From Xenorhabdus bovienii SS-2004 (lineage in GTDB: Bacteria > Pseudomonadota > Gammaproteobacteria > Enterobacterales > Enterobacteriaceae): 64,000 nucleotides of DNA. Position 1 is the first letter of the stretch. The number at the start of each line of letters is the position of its first letter. The DNA is taken from contig NC_013892.1 of NCBI RefSeq assembly GCF_000027225.1, forward strand, positions 1,116,001-1,180,000, written 5' to 3'. The notes beneath the pieces are model-generated. The model ran no database searches, was not told where the DNA came from, and was given only the letters and a program-made list of their open reading frames with translations. Position numbers and translations under genes: made by a program. Of the stretch, positions 7,201 through 13,579 are shown one piece after another.

Positions 7201-10019
7201 GTAAACCGCTCAAACGCCCGGCCACCCTCACCTTCGGGCAATCACTGGCCGATGTGCTGGATACCCAGGGCTCCACCATTGAACTGGCGGATGGCAGTAA
7301 CACGCTGGCCGCAGATGGCGTCTCCACCAAAACCTTACGGGTGGTGCTGAAAGATAAACAGGGCAAACCCGTTACAGGGGCAAAAGACAGCATCAGGGTC
7401 AATGCGGCGGGTCAATTACCGGGAGAAGGCCAAGATCCACAAATCGGTGATGTTAAAGAAGTGTCGGACGGGGTGTATGAAGTCGTCGTCACCGCCGGCC
7501 AGAAAACCGGCCACTGGACGCTGACCACCACCGTGGATGGCACGGAGATGAAGAAGGAGACGGTAATTGAGTTTAATGAAAACAAAGCGCCGGCCGTGAA
7601 CAATCTGCAACTGAATGGCATTTTACATATCAATGAAACCCTGTATGCCCGCTATCAGTTTGAGGACAAAGGCGGTAATACCACTGACCGTTCGTTCTAT
7701 GTCTGGGGAGATAAAGGCACTACCGCGAAACAAGTGATGGCACTGGCGGATGCCGCCGGGGTGAAAGAGCCGGTACTGACGCAGAAAAACGGCGAAGGCC
7801 GGGTAACCGCCGGCGCGGCGGATAATGAAAAAGTGAAGTATGTTATTGCGCGCAGCGATGCCGGTAAGGTACTGGAAGTGTCCATACTGGCGGCTAACGG
7901 GGCGAACCTGCGGGCCAAAGCGCCGGTGACCACGGATATAACCGACCCGGCAGCCAACCAGGGCCTTACGGGCGGGAATGGCAAAGGCGGTGTGGCAGAT
8001 CCGGATGCCAAACCCGGTATCGACAAGATTGTCCTGAGTGGTGATTTGGAAATCAATCAGCCGCTTACGGCCGAATATACCTTTAACGGTAATGGCGGTG
8101 ACGCCACCGACCTCTCCCAGTTTGCCTGGCATGACAAGGGGACTCCGGCAGCCGATTACCAGCCCGTACCGGACAACGGCAAGAATGCTCAGGACAAAAC
8201 AGGCAAGGTGACCAGAACGCTGGAGCAAGCGGATGCAGGGAAAACGGTGGCGATTACCGTTAAGCCCGTTAACGGAAACAACGAAGTCGGTGAAGCCAAA
8301 ACGGTAGATATTGGTATGACGGACACCAACATCAACCAAACCACGCCCAAAGGGGCAAAACCGGGCACCATTCTTGACCCTAATGCCATTCCTTCCATTA
8401 AGAATGTAGTCTTGCACGGGTACCGATCTGTAAATTCAACCCTGAAAGCCACTTATGAGTTTGAGCCCAATAACGGTTATGTGGAAGATAAAACTACCTA
8501 CACCTGGAGGCGGGTCGCAACAATAGGCGGCACGCCGGAAGACATCAGTAAACAGGGCGCTACAGGCACTGTCGATGGTCAAGGGGGCCAGATCGAATCT
8601 TATAAGCTGAGTGACGACGATATTGATAAATTTGTGGAAATTGTTTTGACGCCCAAAAATGGCAGAAGCAAACCAGGAACTGATATTTTGAAGAACAGCG
8701 GTCAGAATGAAGGTAATGAACTTCAGGGCGGTAATACGATAGGGCAGATTATTGACCCCTCCCGGGGCCCCGGCATTGCAGATCTGAAAATCCACGGTAA
8801 GTTAGCGGTTGATGAGGAACTGACTGCAACGTATAAATTTGAGGCTAAAGGCGGACATGACCAAGATAACTCCCTCTTTTTATGGGGTATCAAATATCCC
8901 GCAGGAGACCCTGATTACAATAAGTCCCCCGAGTTTCTGGTGGAACAATTTAATAGTGATGACAAGGATCATATTGTCCCGCCAAATAACACCAATACCA
9001 TCCCCGGATACCGTCTGAAACCGGAAGACAGTGGCCGAGTCATCCAAGTTGCGATACAAGCCCGTTCGAAACTGGCGCGTGGCAAATCATATAACAGAGA
9101 TACACGGCAGGAAGCTGATGAAGGCAATAATTTAGAAGGCAACCTGGATGGTACGGTGAAAGGCGTGGCGAGTGACTTCACGATAACGCCGGATAAACCT
9201 GAGAAGGATGCGGATGGCACGATGGCGGTTAAGGTTGAAAGAGATAAAACCATTACGCTCACGGTCAAAACTGAGAACGGAGGTCAAGCCGTTGGGGGTG
9301 TCCCTGTGACAATTAAGATGACGGCGATTAATCGTCAGAAGAAAGCTGACACAGTCACAGTAAACCTGGAGGCGAAAGAAGGTGTACTGGCGGGTAAAGA
9401 GGATACTTACCGCGGCCATACTGATGAAAAAGGTCATCTCGTTATCAATGTCACTGACCCTAACGGTATTGGCACAAGAACCACCCTGTCGGTAGAGGTG
9501 CATGACGGAGCCAACCAGACGTTGACCAAAACATGGGATGTTATTTTTACCGTGATTACCAGCCCGGATACACCACTGGCTAATTATTGGGGGCATATGG
9601 AAGATTACATTACAGTTAACGGAAAAAAATACTCGCGGCCTCCATTACATTCTGAGGCTCCATTACATTCTGAGGAAAGGGATGATATTCCTGATACAAT
9701 AAACCGCGAATTATGGGTAACCCCACAATGGCGTGTAGCGGCAGATTACTGCAATAAATTAGGAGAGTTACCCACTAGCGATCAATTAATGGATATACAT
9801 AATGCTTATCCAAATGGGACTCTTTACAACAGTTATGGGTGGCCTGTTAATTATTTTGATAATAATAACAATAACATTGGTAACTTTTGGTTCTGGTCAT
9901 CTAATATTGTGGGGGAAGGATATGAAACAAAGAATATAGTTGTAGATATTAATAACGGTGACGTTTGGAGATTAGAAACTGGTCATTATTTCCATATTAT
10001 TTGTCGCATTAAAAACTAG
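4275..10019 (+). CDS. Inverse autotransporter adhesin (intimin/invasin family), 1,914 residues
   Basis: A giant outer-membrane adhesin. In order: extended signal region (LKKQRKQWTTQQRLRQVAW then a hydrophobic stretch ending AVAA), LysM peptidoglycan-binding domain (about residues 54-110), and inverse-autotransporter beta-barrel (about 140-440, with ANFGLGQRHFF and AEYARDFMKFGANGYF). Five Ig-like Big_1 repeats follow, starting near 536, 654, 767, 883 and 995. Next come four unrelated repeats of about 130 residues (near 1108, 1247, 1373, 1499), each with an N-x-T/L-x-A-x-Y-x-F pattern, a sixth Ig-like domain (about 1630-1760), and a lectin-like tip. The ATG at 4275 has AAGG 10 bases upstream; the TTG at 4269 is too close to it. 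The final 450 bases are visibly more AT-rich than the body, suggesting an exchanged tip. Expression is probably controlled by the invertible switch just upstream. Confidence 0.9.
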   Translation: MLKKQRKQWTTQQRLRQVAWVNIFAQVAFPVAGVFTPAVAADKTPRHSQATRPQTLQTESYRLAAGESIKSVAKRHGLTVTELKKLNQLRTFHKPFTALGAGDEIDVPKSPSGHLLAESLTQAAAAESPVSHTENNTERWLASTASRAAGMLKGGHVLDSAKNQLRGMAMSEANQTVQNWLQHYGTVKLQANVDDRGRLDGSQFDMLLPLYDTEKQMAFTQFGLRHIDSRTTANFGLGQRHFFDTGMLGYNAFLDHDITRDHTRFGLGAEYARDFMKFGANGYFRASGWKDGKKLKDYEERPASGFDLRAEGYVPSYPQLGGKLIYEQYFGDEVGLLSEERRQKDPAAFTLGASYTPIPLVTLGLDRRQSTSGGGETLFNLGLNYEIGTPWSKQVDPDAVAFKRNLQGGRYDLVERNNQIVLEYRKKNLIRLMMENRINGRGGAVIPLNVNVSAQHGLKEIVWDTAGLVAGGGKLDSVNAPARAENLAAAPVRGGTRYLLTLPPFHDKGNNTYTLSGIAYDTQGNASERMETLIQVVSSAVNPDGSGFEPAEKSMVADGKTQTVIRLKLTDKDGKPVSGVAGNLKLTDDKTTLTGDGKDPELGTEVREVPEGSGIYEITATAGTKHGKWKITPTIDGHELTPTVIDFGSSLAEMIDTDRTEFKPENGNLNQEGDSTDLVLNLKDKDGNPITGAADKITLTDDKNELYGQNPAPSLGAVREDPPGSGIYKAKVTAGQKKGTWKITPAVEGRTLKPAIITFGQSLTDIVDTGGSTFTPATNILAANNEDSTVMTLHLKDKSGKPILNAKDSITFEDNGDKLSGDGQNKPTIDKVWEEPENSGIYKVKVKAGDKTGQWKITTRIDGKPLDTPTEITFGSSKAELIDPDKSEFIPEKGELPNEGDTTVIKLNLKDKDGNPITGAENSINLIPDNHELYGQGQMPTTGTAKEIPPGSGTYAIPVTAGAKKGQWTLTPEVFGKPLKRPATLTFGQSLADVLDTQGSTIELADGSNTLAADGVSTKTLRVVLKDKQGKPVTGAKDSIRVNAAGQLPGEGQDPQIGDVKEVSDGVYEVVVTAGQKTGHWTLTTTVDGTEMKKETVIEFNENKAPAVNNLQLNGILHINETLYARYQFEDKGGNTTDRSFYVWGDKGTTAKQVMALADAAGVKEPVLTQKNGEGRVTAGAADNEKVKYVIARSDAGKVLEVSILAANGANLRAKAPVTTDITDPAANQGLTGGNGKGGVADPDAKPGIDKIVLSGDLEINQPLTAEYTFNGNGGDATDLSQFAWHDKGTPAADYQPVPDNGKNAQDKTGKVTRTLEQADAGKTVAITVKPVNGNNEVGEAKTVDIGMTDTNINQTTPKGAKPGTILDPNAIPSIKNVVLHGYRSVNSTLKATYEFEPNNGYVEDKTTYTWRRVATIGGTPEDISKQGATGTVDGQGGQIESYKLSDDDIDKFVEIVLTPKNGRSKPGTDILKNSGQNEGNELQGGNTIGQIIDPSRGPGIADLKIHGKLAVDEELTATYKFEAKGGHDQDNSLFLWGIKYPAGDPDYNKSPEFLVEQFNSDDKDHIVPPNNTNTIPGYRLKPEDSGRVIQVAIQARSKLARGKSYNRDTRQEADEGNNLEGNLDGTVKGVASDFTITPDKPEKDADGTMAVKVERDKTITLTVKTENGGQAVGGVPVTIKMTAINRQKKADTVTVNLEAKEGVLAGKEDTYRGHTDEKGHLVINVTDPNGIGTRTTLSVEVHDGANQTLTKTWDVIFTVITSPDTPLANYWGHMEDYITVNGKKYSRPPLHSEAPLHSEERDDIPDTINRELWVTPQWRVAADYCNKLGELPTSDQLMDIHNAYPNGTLYNSYGWPVNYFDNNNNNIGNFWFWSSNIVGEGYETKNIVVDINNGDVWRLETGHYFHIICRIKN
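9640..9675 (+). repeat. 18-bp perfect tandem duplication inside the adhesin gene
   Basis: The unit CTCCATTACATTCTGAGG occurs twice in a row and encodes the doubled peptide PLHSEA/PLHSEE between the last Ig-like domain and the C-terminal tip. Being a multiple of three it keeps frame, and it could vary by slippage. Confidence 0.85.
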
Positions 10020-10110
10020 GACTTTATTTATATTTTAAAATCTATTAATTAATAAAGGTGGAACAAGCCCTGAAAGTTGCATACTCAACAAATAGGGGCT
10101 TCATTTTTTA

Positions 10111-10239
10111 TTAGTGATAATTCCCATAGTTAACGATGTGCACATCACCATCGATAAATTCGAATGTTACACACCAGTTTCCTGAAACAATAATTACCCT
10201 CTGCCCTCGCCTATCTTTCACACAGAACACGGTTGCACG
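10111..10239 (-). pseudogene. 3' fragment of a HigB/RelE-type toxin gene
   Basis: The minus strand encodes about 42 residues ending VSGNWCVTFEFIDGDVHI then VNYGNYH and a stop. This closely matches the C-terminal end of killer toxins of the RelE/HigB group (typical ending SGNWRITFRFEDG then DYxDYH). The frame is closed by a stop just upstream, no start or antitoxin gene is seen, and the first two-thirds of the toxin is missing. It is a non-functional remnant. Confidence 0.6.
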
Positions 10240-10243
10240 AATT

Positions 10244-10269
10244 TTTTAGATAGACTAATCTATCTAAAA
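10244..10269. repeat. Perfect 11-bp inverted repeat (TTTTAGATAGA / TCTATCTAAAA)
   Basis: Arms of 11 bp around CTAA, 40 bases before a ribosome site. It could be an operator for the downstream small gene and transporter, or a leftover terminator or antitoxin-binding site from the toxin remnant. Its role is undetermined. Confidence 0.5.
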
Positions 10270-10308
10270 TATCAACACTAACCTAAGTGATCACTGTAAG
10301 GACGAGGA

Positions 10309-10491
10309 ATGGCAAGAAATCTTCTATCTCTTCTTGGCGTTTGTTTTTCCCTGTTCATTTCCACTGCAAATGCCCAGTCCCCCCAAGAGCAGATGCATGT
10401 CTCAACCACAACCATGCAGGCTGTACAGTTCACTCCCTCTATCAAAGGAGTATGTTGTTATGTTTTAAATTCATATAAGATTGATTTATAA
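10309..10491 (+). CDS. Small secreted peptide of unknown function (60 residues)
   Basis: ATG with a good ribosome site (AAGGACGAGG) directly upstream. The first 22 residues form a clear signal peptide (LLSLLGVCFSLFISTANA). The mature part is about 38 residues, ends with a CC pair, and matches nothing I recognise. Its stop overlaps the start of the transporter gene by one base, so it may be translated as a leader or coupled ORF. It could also be the 5' stub of a deleted periplasmic protein. Confidence 0.45.
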   Translation: MARNLLSLLGVCFSLFISTANAQSPQEQMHVSTTTMQAVQFTPSIKGVCCYVLNSYKIDL

Positions 10492-11450
10492 TGTTTATGA
10501 TAGTTGTACCAATATTTCTTATTATTTTTATCGGATATATTTTCGGGCGCTTACGCCCTGACAGTGGAAAATCTGATAAATTAATCAATGAATATGTGCT
10601 TTATATCGCACTCCCTGCTTTATTGTTCCTTGCTATTGCTCGGGCAGATATTAATGAGCTACAACAATGGGGATTCATAACTGCCAGTTTGTCTGGAATT
10701 GGTGCCGCATACATTTTAGGAATATTAGTAGCAAAATTTATGGGGATTAGTTTACCGCAATCGTCGATTTTAAGCATGGGTGCATGTTATGGTACAACTG
10801 GGTATATGGGTGTTCCAATCCTAATTTCAGTCTATGGTGAATCCGCCGCGCTTCCTGCCGCTATCGCCACTATTTTGCATAACATTCCTGCAATCATGGC
10901 TGTTATCATCACTTATGATATTTTTTCTACACACCAATCCGGCAACAAAATATCCATTAGTCAAAGTCTCGTTGGGGCATTAAAGACAACATTGAGCAAT
11001 CCTCTGACTATTTCAGTTATTGCTGGATTGGTTTTCGTTTTTTTAGGTATTCCCGTTCCTAACTTTTTACGTTCATTTGCTGAATTTCTGGGTAATGCCT
11101 CCGGTCCAACAGCACTATTCGCTTTAGGACTGGGATTATCTCGGCTTAAAATCAAAGAGCATATCAACAGCGATGCGCTAAAATTAGCTATGCCAATGTT
11201 GTGCCTTAAATTAGGAATACAGCCATTGATTACGTTTCTCTGTGCCTACTATCTATTTGGTATGCAACAAACTGATAATATCTGGCTAATTGCTGCGATT
11301 GTCATGGCTGCACAGCCAATAGGAGCAGGTGTTTATGTTTTTTCCAATAAGTATGGTTTTAAACAGGAAGTCATTTCTCTCTCCATTATTATTTCCCTGC
11401 TTATTGCATTGGTTACCATACCTACTATTCTCCAATTACTACCTATCTAA
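10491..11450 (+). CDS. AEC-family (auxin efflux carrier-like) transporter
   Basis: A 319-residue inner-membrane protein with about ten hydrophobic segments. It shows AEC-type features: an N-terminal PIFLIIFIGYIFGR helix, the mid-protein stretch GACYGTTGYMGVPI, and a second repeat bundle starting near residue 165. In bacteria this family moves organic anions such as malate, malonate or oxalate; the substrate here is unknown. The ATG overlaps the stop of the small secreted ORF, suggesting translational coupling. A 17-bp-arm hairpin follows the stop. Confidence 0.85.
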   Translation: MFMIVVPIFLIIFIGYIFGRLRPDSGKSDKLINEYVLYIALPALLFLAIARADINELQQWGFITASLSGIGAAYILGILVAKFMGISLPQSSILSMGACYGTTGYMGVPILISVYGESAALPAAIATILHNIPAIMAVIITYDIFSTHQSGNKISISQSLVGALKTTLSNPLTISVIAGLVFVFLGIPVPNFLRSFAEFLGNASGPTALFALGLGLSRLKIKEHINSDALKLAMPMLCLKLGIQPLITFLCAYYLFGMQQTDNIWLIAAIVMAAQPIGAGVYVFSNKYGFKQEVISLSIIISLLIALVTIPTILQLLPI

Positions 11451-11451
11451 A

Positions 11452-11491
11452 ATTATGAACATATTAATGTGATAATTAATATGTTCATAAT
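11452..11491. terminator. Hairpin with 17-bp perfect stem after the AEC gene
   Basis: The arms (11452-11468 and 11475-11491, starting ATTATGAACATATTAAT) pair perfectly around a 6-base loop. There is no clean T-tract, so it may be a terminator or a transcript-stabilising stem. It begins 2 bases after the stop codon. Confidence 0.5.
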
Positions 11492-11834
11492 TATCACATT
11501 TATTAACTTAGACGATACGCTTTCAATTGAATAATGCAGATGTAGGGAGTTAACCCCTCTACAGTAAGCCGAATGGAATCAAACGTTGATAAAGCAAGTA
11601 TCAATAACGTTGGCTCGTTATGCCATCCCGATGTGGAAAGAGCCAATGAAAACTTTGAGTTTTAACCCCCCCGTCTGAGCCAGAAAATCAACGATGCATA
11701 TCCTGAAATAACCCACTCCCCCATATCTCTATCTTCCTGCCAGATATCTCTCCCATCAACCAGTAGCGGCTCGCGCCCAGCTAAGGTATCATTGCCCGCT
11801 ATACTATTGGTACACGCCCTTTACAATTGAATTT
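11492..11834. other. Intergenic region before ybfE
   Basis: About 340 bases without a convincing gene. A TATACT -10-like hexamer lies shortly before ybfE. The E. coli ybfE gene is LexA-regulated, but I could not find a clear CTGT-N8-ACAG box here. Confidence 0.5.
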
Positions 11835-12122
11835 ATGGCAAAAGAACAAACTGATCGCACCACACTGGATTTGTTCGCAGATGAACGCAGGCCAGGGCGA
11901 CCGAAAACGAATCCGCTGTCCAGGGACGAGCAGCTTAGGATCAATAAACGCAACCAGTTGCGCAGAGATAAAGTCAAAGGACTGCGTCGAGTGGAATTGA
12001 AGCTCAATGAAGATGCCATCGATGCTTTAAACCATCTGGCAAAAGAGCGCAATATCAGCCGCAGCGAGCTGATTGAACAAATGTTATTAGCTCAACTGGC
12101 AGAAAATCACCTTACTAATTAA
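11835..12122 (+). CDS. ybfE: YbfE, LexA-regulated small protein
   Basis: A 95-residue protein with the ribbon-helix-helix-like C-terminal pattern seen in YbfE (VELKLNEDAIDALNHLAKER then ISRSELIEQML). The N-terminal third is basic and disordered (ADERRPGRPKT). It sits directly upstream of fldA and fur, the same order as in E. coli, which supports the name. Its molecular role is not established; a DNA-binding function is suggested by the fold only. Confidence 0.88.
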   Translation: MAKEQTDRTTLDLFADERRPGRPKTNPLSRDEQLRINKRNQLRRDKVKGLRRVELKLNEDAIDALNHLAKERNISRSELIEQMLLAQLAENHLTN

Positions 12123-12295
12123 CGGCTTTCACTCGACAGTATGAAACGACGTTACCACACAAATCTGACAGACTTGTCATTGATGTTTGGTCAAAATAAC
12201 GCTTTTAATTTTATTAAAACTGACATTTTTCCTGCTGGTTTCAGCGTGATGTGTATAGCTTAATACACAATTAAAATAAGAGGTTAACCCATTTT

Positions 12296-12829
12296 ATGGC
12301 AATAATAGGTATATTCTTCGGCAGCGATACAGGCAACACAGAGAACATTGCCAAAATGATCCAAAAAAAATTGGGCGGTGCTGATGTTGCTGAAGTCCAC
12401 GATATTGCCAAAAGCAGCAAAGAAGATATTGAAGCTTTCGATATCCTGCTGCTCGGCATTCCGACTTGGTATTATGGTGAAGCTCAGTGTGACTGGGATG
12501 ATTTCTTCCCGACACTGGGAGAGATCAATTTCGATGGCAAACTCATCGCTCTGTTCGGCTGTGGCGATCAGGAAGATTACGCAGAGTACTTCTGTGATGG
12601 GATGGGGACGATTCGCGATATCATTGAACCTCTTGGTGCTATTATCGTAGGTCACTGGCCAACCGAAGGGTATCACTTTGAAGTCTCCAAAGGTATGGCT
12701 GATGATAACCATTTTATTGGCCTTGCTATCGATGAAGATCGCCAGCCAGAATTGACGGATGAGCGCGTTGAAACTTGGGTACAGCAGATTAAGGCCGAGA
12801 TGAGCCTGTCAGAAATTCTTGGTGTATAA
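12296..12829 (+). CDS. fldA: Flavodoxin 1
   Basis: A 177-residue FMN-binding electron carrier of the long-chain flavodoxin type. In E. coli it reduces enzymes such as IspG/IspH, biotin synthase and pyruvate formate-lyase activase. The phosphate-binding loop FGSDTGNTENIA is at residues 8-19, and FMN-contact loops occur at PTWYYGE and FGCGDQEDYAEYF. Length is normal. Start is supported by AAGAGG upstream. It is followed by fur, the conserved gene order. Confidence 0.97.
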   Translation: MAIIGIFFGSDTGNTENIAKMIQKKLGGADVAEVHDIAKSSKEDIEAFDILLLGIPTWYYGEAQCDWDDFFPTLGEINFDGKLIALFGCGDQEDYAEYFCDGMGTIRDIIEPLGAIIVGHWPTEGYHFEVSKGMADDNHFIGLAIDEDRQPELTDERVETWVQQIKAEMSLSEILGV

Positions 12830-13009
12830 GGAGCCAAGCTCCTTTTCACGGGATAATTCCTCAATAATGTGTCATGATATCGGGATAGGTATGGTTTTCA
12901 TTTCAAGTATCCGTGCCTATAATCTATCACGTGAAACAGAATCATGATTCTCTCACGATACACCCAAGTATCATAAGTTCACCTTACTAAGTTACAGGAC
13001 TGAATCCGC

Positions 13010-13459
13010 ATGACCGACAACAATAAAGCATTGAAAAATGCTGGACTTAAAGTAACACTTCCACGCCTGAAAATTTTGGAAGTGCTACAGGATCCAGAAT
13101 GCCATCATGTCAGTGCGGAAGATCTCTACAAAAAACTGATTGATATCGGTGAAGAGATTGGCCTCGCCACTGTCTATCGCGTGTTGAACCAGTTCGATGA
13201 TGCCGGCATTGTCACACGTCACAATTTTGAAGGCGGTAAATCGGTTTTTGAACTCACTCAACAGCATCACCATGACCATCTGATTTGCCTTGACTGCGGT
13301 AAAGTCATTGAGTTCAGTGATGAGTTTATTGAAGAGCGCCAGAAAGATATCGCTGAACGTTACGGGATCAAGCTGTCAAACCATAGTCTCTACTTGTATG
13401 GTCACTGTACTGCTGGTGATTGCCGCAAAGATAGCACAATGCATGATGAAAACTCATGA
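13010..13459 (+). CDS. fur: Ferric uptake regulator Fur
   Basis: A 149-residue Fe(II)-dependent repressor of iron acquisition genes. The N-terminal winged helix contains LPRLKILEVLQ and GLATVYRVLNQFDDAGIV. The metal-binding dimer domain has HHHDHLICLDCGKVIEFSD, with the CxxC pair of the structural site, and a second cysteine near the end (CTAGDC). It lies 180 bases after fldA. The intervening region probably carries its own promoter and contains the palindromic stretch GAATCATGATTC, though I cannot call a true Fur box. Confidence 0.97.
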   Translation: MTDNNKALKNAGLKVTLPRLKILEVLQDPECHHVSAEDLYKKLIDIGEEIGLATVYRVLNQFDDAGIVTRHNFEGGKSVFELTQQHHHDHLICLDCGKVIEFSDEFIEERQKDIAERYGIKLSNHSLYLYGHCTAGDCRKDSTMHDENS

Positions 13460-13531
13460 TGAGAAAGCACGACACGATAAGAAGTTCTGACAATTATCCA
13501 CTTCTGTGTCTCATGTAGTCTGAATAAGCTA

Positions 13532-13571
13532 CTGCCGATTAGCTCAAGCTAATCGGCAGGCTGCTTTTTAA
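13532..13571 (+). terminator. Rho-independent terminator of fur
   Basis: A 12-bp perfect stem (CTGCCGATTAGC paired with GCTAATCGGCAG) with loop TCAA, followed by GCTGCTTTTT. It lies between the convergent fur and chitobiase genes and may serve both. Confidence 0.9.
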
Positions 13572-13579
13572 AAGAAATA

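Noticed and set aside
5448..9596. Several long minus-strand ORFs (for example 5448-5960, 6588-7241, 7623-8417)
   Set aside because: They lie wholly inside the adhesin gene on the opposite strand, lack ribosome sites, and their repetition simply mirrors the adhesin repeats. They are shadow frames.
11760..11834. LexA box upstream of ybfE
   Set aside because: Expected from E. coli, but no sequence close to CTGT-N8-ACAG was found.
12900..13009. Fur autoregulatory box upstream of fur
   Set aside because: GAATCATGATTC is palindromic but a poor match to the 19-bp Fur box.
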